Shown: in pieces, positions 1 to 10,605 of the stretch
Layout of the letters: every line of letters starts with the position of its first letter
How positions within the stretch are numbered: position 1 is the stretch's first letter
NCBI RefSeq assembly: GCF_000224145.3
Contig: NC_020167.2
Span: 6,497,421-6,561,420, forward strand
DNA length: 64,000 bases
Direction: 5' to 3'
From: Ciona intestinalis
Lineage: Eukaryota; Chordata; Ascidiacea; Phlebobranchia; Cionidae
Notes under the pieces: model-generated
What the model was told of the DNA's origin: nothing
The model's database searches: none
The model's input: only the letters and a program-made list of their open reading frames with translations
Program-made: the position numbers and the translations under genes

Positions 1-3000
1 ATACTTGATTAAAGTCTAATACTTGTCGGGATGGTTTATTTCAGCAGCTGTATAATTAGTCACTGATAATTAAATAGACTTTGGTTAAAATATTACAAAA
101 CAGCAAATTGTTTTTTGCGATGAATAAACTTTGTACACTCAACTATTCAGTTTAAAAAGCTAAATCAGAACTGTCAACAATGTCAATCTAAATGGTGCAT
201 TACATAACTACAATTCCTATCAGTGCAAAACAAGTTCTGATCCTATAAAGGTTTCTGGGTTGACGCAAGTTAAAGCAACAAATCACACATTGGTGCTAAT
301 TGAATGGTCATTGTTCATTGCTGTTGAATTGCAAACATACAGCCAGAAATAAATTACCATTCATTTCATTTCAATTCAAAGCGAAAGCAGCCATACAAAT
401 CCCTTGTACAGGTATACTGAGTACGTGACGTAACGTAAATACGAGTCATCCATTAAATATATAACATATTATTCATCATAATATGCTTTTATTTTTAGTA
501 TCGTAAGATTTTAAAGGGGCTTTATGTACATGAGCAAAACCAGTAGTTACAAACTAGCAGCAACATTGTGTATTGTTTTATATTGTTTGTGGGTAAAGAT
601 TTATAAAAAGACTATTTTTAAGTTATTTTTAACTTAAAGTACATAAGGCAGAAAACTTCTGCTACATAACGTAGTCATGGTGTATGGCTTAATACCCCAC
701 CCCATTTAATTAGTGTGTAACAGACCGCAAAGCTATACCTATTGAAAACTATTTCTTTGTTTTTTTACAATGTTAATTATGCTTTGGTCTAACAAAAGAA
801 CAAATAAGTTGAAATGTTAATTTGAAATTCTTATTCTGGTTGTTTTCCCATAATTATTCATATCACAAGTGAATTACTTGATTAAGATTATACAGATTTA
901 TTTTTTTTTATACCTTAGTACTTTCAGTTATGATATCACAGGATCCCATTGTTTTGACGTTTATGGAAATCCTGTTTCACCATGTCATAATGGTATATAA
1001 GCTTATATGTCATAACTATATACCCACAATGGGCCATAACTCACATTATTGATTGTTTCCCTTATGTTACATCAAATGACAAAGTGTTGGACCAGAATGA
1101 AATTTCAAATTTACATTTTAACTTATTATAAATAAGTGTAGAAAAAGTTTTGTGGCATTGTTTATGTAATCTTAAAGGACCAACATTTCGTCTGTCTCGT
1201 GGCGAGACAATATCAGGGTTTGCTGCTAAGTGTCTTGTCCAAAGACAGATAGGCCCTTAATGATAGCAGCGACAAGCCTTAAACCTGCATTCAATGGGCT
1301 ACAGGCAAAAAAGAAGTACGTTGCATGCTTAACAAACCGTTTTAACCACTGAAAACCTGATTAACTTTACACAAATATAATATTTGAAGGAAGACAAGCC
1401 AAGTCAAAACCACACTGTTTTTCGGTTCTGTATAAACAGAACAGAGTAAGCAGAATTTTGTATGTAAAGCAACTATTTACCTAACTTTAATATAAATAAG
1501 CAAAGTATAGGAAGCCAACTTCTAATTGGTATATGTTATGTTGCAAATACCAATACAGCCGTAACTGTAACCCTGTAACCTGTTATTACTATTGACCGCT
1601 CTGTATAACATATAGGTAATGTAATGTTCATATTCAACAAAGAGATATCCTGTAAAAATAACATACTGTGATGTCACAAGTGGTTATATATGACACAATA
1701 ATTAAGTGTAAATTGTGCCTAAAACCTAAGCACTGCAGTTTTTTATATCATGGAACAAAGTTAATGAAATTCAGTATAACAGCAACAAGTACAAACGGAA
1801 CAACAACAAACAACAGAACGAATTTAACAAACTTAAGTGAAAAAATAACTAACATTCTATCATACTAATATATGTTTCATTTGGTGCATTTGGCACATTA
1901 GTATGATGTATACAGGATGTTTGCTACATTGCTTCTTAAACTATTTTGTTATGCCTATATGCAAATAACCGTAATTAACAAATATATTGTTCAAAACAAT
2001 CTATTGATTTACATATAAACCCAATTAAAGGTTATAAGCAATAACTGAGTTGGTTAAACCCAACTACAAGGCATATCTTAGTCATATGATGTATTATGAC
2101 CTAACCCACTTTTCATAATCACTTAACTACATGGATATGACTCAAATCATAACTTTACATTTAAACTGACAAGCGATACAATAATTGGTAAACCAGACAC
2201 GTTTATACGACCCTTCTATTTCTGAATGATCGAGTCATACAAAATTTTCATTTATGAGCTCAAAAATAAAACTAAATCTGAAATTAGTTGCTATACATAA
2301 CATACCCAAACATATAAGGTAATATAGAATAAAAAAAAACTAATAAGTCTCAAGTTCAACTACATACAACTTATACAAGTACACCCAGGCAATAAAACGT
2401 ACATAACTACCAAGTACCAAACTAGGCGCATAACGAACACCTTTTCAATACCACATACAAGTGTGAAGTGATTCAATAAAATTGCACTACAATATATAGC
2501 CAAATGCATTAGGCAACATAATACAGGAAAAACACCTTCTGGGTTTAAAATATGACATAATATACAGCCAGACACACAAATGTACATAACTAGGCACATA
2601 AGGAACATAATATAAGGAACACCTTTTCAATACTGCATACAAGTATTAGCTAGACACTGAAATGTACATAACCAACCACATAAGGAACATAATACATGAA
2701 ACACCTTAAGTCTAAAACACATAAGGATCATATTTATATGAAACACCTTTTAAGTCTAAAATAAATGCAAGTAGAGCCAGACACTAAGGATGAATACCAA
2801 CAGCAAATCCATCTGAATACAACATCCTGCTCTTTGTTAAACATGGCATAGACTTTGTGGACAATGTGGTGTTCAAGTGGTGACACGAAGGGCAAAATCA
2901 ATAGAAGAAAACCATAAAAAGAGGTAGAACTGAGCAAGTATGTTCATATTACATAAGGGCAAAGCTGGGTTGTGTCATGTTATATCAAAGTTGTTAGACT

Positions 3001-3731
3001 TCTGTATATTGATGTAATACCAAAGTCAATATTGAAGCAAGGTTGTAAAACCAAGAGAGAGAAAGTAAAATAAGCGGTGTTTACTCAAGATCATTTCAAG
3101 ATAGGAAAGAAACTGGAACTGTGTTTGGTAGTTGGGTAGGTATCAAGGTATAATCAAAAATAAACAGAACTATACTGGTCTAGTGGTCTGTACACACCAT
3201 TCCCATATATGCTACTGTAAGTAACAACATATTACCTAAACCATAGTTATACATATCCTAACCTTCAAAAATATGACACATTTTTATTAATTAGTGTACA
3301 TGCTAATAAAACAGCATTAGATGGCAACTAAACTTTTCTTTCAGGTGAAATTAATGCACTTTTGGTTTCAAATAGTGGTTTAGAATTTAGAGCGTAGTTT
3401 TTATGAGAGAACTAAAACTTACAGTTGAAATAACAACAACAACTGCTTGGCAAAAAAACAGACAAAACTTAACTTTTATTTTATCCCTTTGGATACAGTA
3501 ACGAAGATCGAATTATTTACACAGCGATGAGAAAGAAAATGAGGGCAAAACAACAGTCGTTAAAACTTGGTAAAGGTAAAAAAAACACTTGTAGTGTCAA
3601 ATAAAGGAGTGGTTAAATCGACAAATGTTGAGCCAGAATATATAAATTTAAAATTAAAAAAAAAATAGTTGCGAGCAGATACGTGCACAATAAAATAAAA
3701 CTTCAAACTCAGTAACATAACAACAACTTAC
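1..3731. other. AT-rich non-coding stretch with repeats
   Basis: No coding exon can be supported here on either strand. The interval contains a short stretch near 1195-1330 with the motif aagtgtcttgtccaaagaca, which resembles the body of the SINE seen elsewhere in the window, and a degenerate tandem repeat at about 2345-2790. A minus-strand open stretch at 2933-2820 reads like protein over about 35 residues, but it has no consistent splice sites. Confidence 0.6.
2345..2790. repeat. Degenerate tandem repeat
   Basis: Four to five imperfect units of roughly 75-150 bp carry recurring words such as cacataaggaacataat, acaccttttcaat and agccagacac. The apparent open frames on the minus strand here come from the repeat and are not coding. 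Confidence 0.6.
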
Positions 3732-3777
3732 TCATTTCAGCCAGACTTGGTCTGTACGTAACTTCGTGGTGATCCAT
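3732..3777 (-). CDS. Possible first coding exon of a gene running off the left edge
   Basis: On the minus strand an ATG in acceptable context opens MDHHEVTYRPSLAEM and runs into a strong donor (A|gtaagtt) after 46 nt, leaving phase 1. I do not recognise the peptide. No phase-compatible following exon could be found in the remaining 3.7 kb, so the rest would have to lie outside the window. It may be chance. Confidence 0.25.
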
Positions 3778-4229
3778 GATAAGGATTAGTTAAGTCGTCA
3801 TAAATCCAAATAATTTGTTGCACAGTAATTTGAAATCATTTTTGCACCGGTTATTTTCACTTTAAGTGTCTTTATCACATCTTTTTATGGCACCTATGGT
3901 AAAATGCAAATCATAACTAAAACGAACATATTCTGTTGGCAACAAACATTGTGTTTTTTAAATGAAATTTTGTAAAAGCAATACATAGCAAAGCATTACA
4001 CCAATAAATGAAACTGTATGAGTATATGTAATATTTAACAAATTCAAAACATACACAAACACATTAATAATAGTATTTATATATAATTATAACATTATAT
4101 TAGATTACTTCTTACTGGCTGAAGTACATTTAATGCACTTTTGTAATGAAACAGTCAATAACCACATACTCCAATTAGATTTTCCAATAAAATTTAATTC
4201 TCATGGGGGGAAAAATGTCAAATTGATGA

Positions 4230-4499
4230 ACCTAACCAGACTACAGAGTATGGCAGATGCACGCGCGATTATTTTACAGACTTTTGGTGATGCACACCAC
4301 AATTTGTCCCATGCACGCCAATTAATGAAACTAAAAAAAACACCTATTTAATTAAGTAAGATTTCCTATTGTGGCTTGGAAATGTACATGCTTTGCACAC
4401 AGATTTTTAATGATAGCACGCGCGCACGCGAAATATAACCGTCTTACACCCGCGATATCTCGTCAGGAACTGCCATACTCTGCAGACTGGTGACCTAAC
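4230..4499. mobile_element. Short inverted-repeat DNA element (MITE-like)
   Basis: Inverted ends of about 20 bp (left cagactacagagtatggcag at 4237-4256, right complement ending near 4492) enclose about 215 bp. Both sides carry the word acctaac (4230-4236 and 4493-4499), a plausible target-site duplication. It is non-coding, and the short open frame across it is not a gene. Confidence 0.5.
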
Positions 4500-5506
4500 A
4501 TCTATCATGACCGGAGCTAAAGATGTTACTGCTTTTACTTCTACCATCAATGTTCTCTTTGCTGGAAAAAACCCTAACCAACCATTGTTTAATGGGTATT
4601 CTGCACGGTCCTTTTTATTAGTTTATGTCCACTATGTCCGCTAAACTTTGTTGTTTTTACACCACATTAAAATAAAACTTGTGTCAAGCTTTTTATTTGG
4701 TGGGGATTTTAAGTTTCTTCTTAATTGTTCTAGAAACTGATTACTGGAATCCATTTTCTTTTTTACTTTTAATTTATTTCTCATGACTAAAATATGATGA
4801 ACTATAACATTTTGGTACTAACAATATGTCAATATCTAAAATTACTCCCTGTCAATTTTAATGGGAAAATACCACACCTGATAGGTCTGTATGACTTGAT
4901 ATTAATGACAAACCGTGTCCAATGTCCAGCATAAGACTCCCTTATTCCCTACGTAACCAACTACTTAGCAACGAATAGTGATTAGTACCAACAAATACTA
5001 AAAAATACCGAGAAAAAATTTAAACAAACGTCAACAAAGTACAATAAAAACAATAATTTCAGTTTCACAAATTTTATTGAAGTTTAAGTTAAAATTTAAT
5101 TGCCTGTATGTAGCGACACCTGGCGGATAGCTATGTTTTTTTCTTGTTAATCTGATGAAAAGAATCGAATTTCTGGGGAATTTCCTTGGTTGACCGATTT
5201 AGAATCTTACTACTGATGAATAACTAACAATTAAAACGTAAACAAATCTCAAATAATGTGTGTGCTCTTATATATACTGTTTCATATTGAACTTTTTCTT
5301 TCGTAAAAAGCTTTAAATTTCTGTTGATTATAACTTTCTCTTGGTTAGCTCCGAAGTCCATATGCCAGACCATGGTTTGCGCGTAGTTAGACATATATAG
5401 GTGTTATTTATGGTTTGACGTACATGAATAGTTATAAGGAAGATGAATATCTGCCCTAAGTGACTTTTATGTATTCTAACTGCAAACTCGTAAAAAATCA
5501 ATCGGT

Positions 5507-5512
5507 TTTATT
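5507..5512 (-). terminator. Poly(A) signal AATAAA for the small gene
   Basis: Canonical AATAAA on the minus strand, about 150 nt beyond the stop codon of the two-exon gene. This is the only support for its 3' end. Confidence 0.4.
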
Positions 5513-5663
5513 CGTTCTGTCGGGCATGTTTGGTTTAAAGCCTGGGTTCCACGTCAAGGAAATGCCCAGCACCCAGGTTCTCGTTTTTTTGTAACCCAGG
5601 AACGAGATCAATTGCAGCATAGACAGAGTCGGCTGCAAAAGAACCTAAACCTGGAAGCCCGCT

Positions 5664-6403
5664 TTAACGCATTTCCCCCTCCAAGGGTTTCGGTGGTATA
5701 CTGTTCATCATTTCGGAGGCGGGTGTAAAGGGCGTTACTTGATATCCCAATACAGCGTTGATGAGGCCAACGTAGATAAAACAATTGTTGTTTGTGAGGC
5801 GCCTGCATGTACAATAATACATGTTAAATATTTGCTAACTTATTTAAGCAAACGTAAGGCGAAAATAAATACGTAACATTCATTTATTCACCGAAGTTTC
5901 ATTAACGAACGTTATACATGGCTTACAACTAATTCTCTGTGGGAAAAGATGGGATACCTTTAGATCACATATAATTCTGATCGCGTTTTTAACAATTAGC
6001 AGCGGTCTATGAGAGTCGTAAAATATGGTTTTATACTTTTTGATTGATTGATTGTTTTTGTTTACTACCAAATGGGATGAGGAAATATAATGAAAAGGTG
6101 TTCTATCTTTTTCCACTCTATATGCAAGCAAATCATTAAAAAAACGCATATATACGTTTCTTGGGCCTTTTTAAAGATTTAAGTTTGACTAAATGACAGC
6201 AATTAAGCGTTAGAGACGAATAAAAGTTGGATATACACCCGACAACAGCATTTTAAAGGGCAATAGAATAAAAACATACAACCGCTTATTTGGTTGTACA
6301 CGTGCACTACAATCGAACTACAATGTACTTACGGGGATAAACCATCACAGAAAACTTTACGTTGGTACTTATGCATCGTGACGTCATTGCCCTCTTGCGC
6401 CAT
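5664..6403 (-). CDS. Small two-exon gene, unknown 69-residue protein
   Basis: Exons 6403-6333 and 5802-5664 (join phase 2). The first codes for MAQEGNDVTMHKYQRK and seven more residues, and ends in a strong donor CC|gtaagt. The second follows acceptor atgcag|G and reads RLTNNNCFIYVGLINAVLGY and onward to EGEMR and TAA. I do not recognise the family. Visible traits are a polar N-terminus, one short hydrophobic stretch (CFIYVGLINAVLGY, about residues 31-44) that could be a membrane segment, and a Pro/Met-rich tail. The 5' leader begins after an acceptor-like cccag at 6461-6460, so the mRNA may have a UTR intron or be trans-spliced. Support comes from matching phase, good splice sites and a poly(A) signal downstream. 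The intron holds a miniature transposon. It could still be chance. Confidence 0.5.
5940..6122. mobile_element. ~190-bp 'gtaagatggga' miniature element, copy 1
   Basis: Member of a family repeated about a dozen times here. It has ends resembling aagatgggacacc and its complement, and internal words cacataatatccaaatat, acggtctatgagagtcgt, ggttttataattcttt and tttactaccaaatggga. It lies in the intron of the small two-exon gene. Confidence 0.7.
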
Positions 6404-8220
6404 TTCTGGTGAAGATGGAAGTTGCGACTCCGATGTGAGTGCGGTGTGTTTCTTGTAATCTGGGGAATGGATAAGAAATCGCAATATAGACACAATTGAA
6501 GATTATTTTTCTATTAGATCCCATAACTTTGTATTCTATAATTAGGGTAGACTTTATCTTCAATTTCCATAATTTCATTTAATTCAGAATGTTCCTAGTC
6601 TTTACAAAGTTCTATTTAGTGTAGTGTATGTCCACATAATTTATGTCAGTTTCCAAACTAAAAAAGCTTGCAAACGTCTACTAAGTTTTCATCCTTGCAA
6701 ACGTCCATTCATAACATTCAAGATGAGATGTACGACAAAATACAATCCACATTTTAGGGTCTCAGATGCTAATACGCAAAGCCAGACCAGCAGGGAGTCC
6801 AGTATAGTAACATATATCATATTGGTGTATTTTTTTAATGTCCAAGGCGTTCAGCGTGAAATTACAGATCAGTAGTCCAGAGCCAACGATTTATTTTGAG
6901 CTAATTTTTCGAGCTAAATGAGAATTATCCAAATTCTGTGTTGCAGCGGAAACGTAGATATAATGGAAGTCTTAGCAAAAATTTCATCAGAAATGACTTT
7001 TATATTTCGAATAGAATTTCAGCAAAGTTACACTTGGTTCTAAAACATGTTTCTTAATATTTCTGTTCATTCTTTTCTCAAGTCAACTAAACCCCCTTAA
7101 CACTGCAACTATAGTATCTTCCTATTATATCGCTATAACGCCTATATACAGCACTATAAATAATATTAAATAAAGTCTAACTTGCTCAGATTCTATTTAA
7201 AGAGGAACGCTTACAATATACATATAGCTACCATTCAAGCTTCTTCAAGCAATTAAGCTACATATGACTTTTACTGTATTTAGGTAAAACCTTCCAAATT
7301 TCTTGCTAACTGTATGTATTGGCTAATAACTGTACAGCAAAAAACTTCCATAATTGCTATCATTTACGGATGGATAGTATTGATTTCAGAAGCGGCATTT
7401 CTTGAGTGCAGTAAGTTCTGCTTTACCATTCTAATTCTTTAATAATATGTCTTCGTGACCGTGACGGAAGAAACAAAACAATATCATTCATTCTTTCATT
7501 CATATTCGACTGCGCATTTGGATTCTACCAACCGAAACAAGTCTTGATCACCACAATATTTTTTCCAATTCAATTGATTTTTCTGTATGAAGTTTTTTGG
7601 AAGATCTGTTGCTTCGAAACTGAATGCAGTTCAAGATACAATGTTTCCAAAACTGTAACAGTGTATTGTCAAAACAAATCTGCAAAACAAACAATTAATT
7701 AACTGTATTGCATCTCAAACACTATATCTCGAAACCCTTACTACCATAAAGCTTTAAATGTTGTTAAATATTCTAAGTAAAGGATTACTGCAGATATTAA
7801 CCTGGAACTGCTTACTCTAGCTGACTAAAGGCGTGAACAATAAAGGACGCTCTTACTTCCATCAATTATTACCTAACAATGACGTTATACGTCACGAGAC
7901 GCTAAAAGACGAAACTAGTGTATTTTGAAAGGGAGTTCCCCTCTAAGTAAAAAGAACTCTTTTTTTATATCTGTGGTATTGAGTAGATTAGACCAACGTG
8001 AATGAGACTAGAGTATAGACACTGTAAACATCGTTAGTCACCCCATGCTATGAATATGACTACATAGTTGTGTCCACATAGCCTACCAAATTTGCTTTTC
8101 AATACAGACCAAGTAAAATTCGTACAAAAACAAAATATTTAGCGACAACAGTACTTCGTTTATTAGTTTTTAATTTGTTTTTTTTGGAACCACGTTTAAC
8201 TAACTTCTAGTTAAAGTAAG

Positions 8221-8440
8221 GTACGTGGAGTAAGATGGGGCATGTTTTCCTTCTCTTTTCTCGTGCCATAGTTTAATAATACAACATTATTAAACTATGC
8301 TCGTGCCATTAGATAGTAAACAAACAATTTGTTCAGAATTATATATCCGTTTCCCCACATCTTTAAAAGCCATGTTCAAAAAAACACGATTAGAAAATAT
8401 GGAATACTATGTGCTAACGGTATCAATCATGCCCTACAGT
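8221..8440. mobile_element. 'gtaagatggga' miniature element, copy 2, with a hairpin insertion
   Basis: Begins near gtggagtaagatgggg and ends near catgccctacagtact. Compared with other copies it carries an extra perfect hairpin (arms 8267-8280 and 8286-8299) flanked by the direct repeat ctcgtgccat at 8260-8269 and 8300-8309. Confidence 0.65.
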
Positions 8441-8452
8441 ACTGTAATACCT

Positions 8453-8525
8453 CTCGAATTTACTTTGTACACGTAACAGTCCACGTACGTAACAGTCCTC
8501 GAATTTACTTTGTACACGTAACAGT
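8453..8525. repeat. 28-bp direct repeat
   Basis: The 28-base word beginning ctcgaatttactttgtac occurs at 8453-8480 and again at 8498-8525, identical. It explains the repeated IYFVHVTV peptide in a spurious open frame. Confidence 0.8.
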
Positions 8526-8840
8526 ACAAACGGAAACAATATTCAATCCTATCCTGCGTTGCTTTGGTAGGTGGTTTCAGCTTTGGATTTGTAACTACGA
8601 GGTAGTGGATTTGAGGTTCATTTGGAAAGAAATCATACTAGCAATTTGTAAGAGCAGAAAACTGTACAGAATTTACAATTTTAACAATCTATGCCTAAAA
8701 ATCTAAAATCTTAAACATGAATAGCGTTTGTAAGATCATATTGTATTCGTTGTCTACGTTCACATGTCACTGTGTCACGTAACCATTACTACTCCCTCTA
8801 ATATTTTGAATAGAAGCAACTTTCTACAAACTTTGTTAAA

Positions 8841-10605
8841 ATGGTAAGATTTTGTGTTTTTAAAGTGTACGAAACATATTTACGCCAAAACAATCTTATT
8901 TTTCAGGCTCGCTACTTACAAGAGCATCAAATTGCAGGTTTGTACGTTGAAATTACCCCCAGCAAAATAAGTAGCGTTTTTTACAACAAAAAAACATGTT
9001 CCATACATCTTTAGACTTTATCTACCATAATATTAATATTCATGTATTATCCTACCCCTGCGTTATTTATTAACCACTATAACCCCTAAAAGTTCATGAC
9101 CAAGTATCATTGTATGTTGAAGTGCTGTGAGGAATGAATGAATGTAACTTGCTTTATCCTCGCGTATCCAGAAAACGTCAAAACGACAGTAGTTATAATA
9201 CGAGTGTTCTGTTTCATGCATGCAAGCTTTCAAATTACTTTGTGATGGATTATTTTATATTTTATATATTGCCATTATAACAAATGCTTTACTATTAGAA
9301 TATCGAGATTGTTTTAATCTTCATGATGAAAAACAAAATGGGAGGATTATGTGCAGTCAGTTGATCACTGTGATGAGAAAACTAGGAGCATGCCCAACTC
9401 AGGGTGAAGTGAAGAAACACCTCGCTTATTTACAGAAAAGTAATCAAATAATACTGTGTGGGGTTCAAACCCTGAATTATAGGGGTTGTATGTATTGGCT
9501 ATAAGTATCTTGTATCTATATGATGAAATTTTAATTTTTAAAATTGTAGAAGGCAAAATGATTAAATTTAGTTTAGTTTAATAAAATTGGGAGGAACGTA
9601 GGACTTTAACCTGATCTCTATATTTCACTGTCACTGATATTATTAATATTATATACATTTTCATTATTCATATATTTATACTTCATGGTGTAACAAATTA
9701 TCACATTGAAAAAAATGCTGTAAAACAAAAAATACGTACAGCTCAATGAAATGAATTCTGTATTTTCTTAATCTCAGAACCAAACGAATATATGGATTTT
9801 TCCCAATTCCTCACTGTTATGCATAGGCAAACACCAAATGAAAATGTTGCAGATGAAATATCTGCTGCAATGCAGGTAAGTTTAATATTATTTCTATTCA
9901 TTTATACTTTATTATTATCATTTTATTTACAACTTTACTCAAGTATTTTTCACCCACCCCACAGCCTGTTTTACGGACTGTTGTTTTAGCGCTAATTTTT
10001 TGTTGTTCTAATTAATCAGATCTTCGTTACTGTTATCATGTAACAATGATTATGAAGTCATAAATTATTGGATACTTACAGTTAACCAGCCTTGAACATC
10101 GAGGGAAAATCCCCAAATCAAGACTTCGTTATATCCTCATGAATACTGGTGAAAAACTCAGCTCACGTGAAGGTAAAATATTCATGACGCAAATCAGAAT
10201 GTTATTGTAAAGGCACATGTACAGGAAAAATTGTTTCACACAAGTTAAGAATAAAAAACTCTTAGGATATTTTTTATGTGTGTTTTAAACAAGAATTGTC
10301 TTTGTATGTATAAGGAGAACCATGAAATAATAATAAAAAATAGTGTGTGTCGTGGACTGTGTTATACAAGAAAAAATGACTGCAACAATAAAAATAATGT
10401 TAAGATAAACTTGTTTAAAATGTAGGAAACATTCCAAAAATTATTTTGAAACACTGCTAAAAATATTGTGAAACACTGAAATGCTTACCTCCTTTATGTT
10501 GCAGTTGATCAAATGTTTAGAGCAGCAAATATTCAGAAGAAAGATTCCATCAATTATCGGGAGTTTGTGCATATGATTATGCAACCAATACCAGATGATT
10601 ATTAA
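8841..10605 (+). CDS. CALML4: Calmodulin-like protein 4 (CALML4)
   Basis: Six coding exons: 8841-8843 (only ATG), 8907-8937, 9299-9439, 9778-9875, 10082-10172, 10505-10605; 154 aa. The start MARYLQEHQIAEYRDCFNLH, followed by RKLGACPTQGEVKKHL, DFSQFLTVMH, GEKLSSREVDQMFRAA and the end PIPDDY, line up with vertebrate CALML4 along its whole length. CALML4 is a light chain of class VII myosins in the intermicrovillar adhesion complex and in hair-cell bundles (family knowledge). The EF loops are degenerate: loop 1 has D but K, N, Q at the other ligand sites, and loop 2 is shortened, so calcium binding is unlikely. It is convergent with the IKK gene. Intron 2 contains a SINE tail and a fragment resembling an IKK exon. 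Confidence 0.92.
9085..9215 (-). repeat. SINE tail plus fragment resembling IKK exon 13
   Basis: From about 9130 to 9215 this is a reverse-orientation copy of the composite SINE tail (tttatcctcgcgt, then ttctgtttcatgc). The preceding ~45 bases (aaagttcatgac, cattgtatgttgaagtgctgt) match the plus-strand sequence of IKK exon 13 and its acceptor at 14339-14377, followed there by the same SINE tail. Confidence 0.6.

Larger units (their letters stand above)
3778..5663. other. Intergenic, no gene seen
   Basis: AT-rich sequence with the inverted-repeat element at 4230-4499. A minus-strand AATAAA at 5512-5507 fits as poly(A) signal for the small gene that ends at 5664. Nothing else coding can be supported. 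Confidence 0.5.
6404..8840. other. Intergenic, repeats only
   Basis: No exon can be supported. It contains a miniature element at 8221-8440 and a short tandem duplication at 8453-8525. A 23-codon open frame at 7587 has no convincing splice site or homology. Confidence 0.5.

Noticed and set aside
2820-2933. Protein-like stretch on the minus strand (LPFVSPLEHHIVHKVY...)
   Set aside because: The only good acceptor is in phase 2 while the nearest possible upstream exon leaves phase 1; no good donor; adjoins a tandem repeat.
4133-4351. 72-codon open frame on the plus strand
   Set aside because: Overlaps the inverted-repeat element at 4230-4499 and has low-complexity ends.
7587-7658. 23-codon open frame MKFFGRSVASKL... 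on the plus strand
   Set aside because: No homology, weak possible donor, no continuation found.
8329-8706. 125-codon open frame on the plus strand
   Set aside because: It starts inside a miniature transposon and crosses a 28-bp direct repeat; no recognisable protein features.
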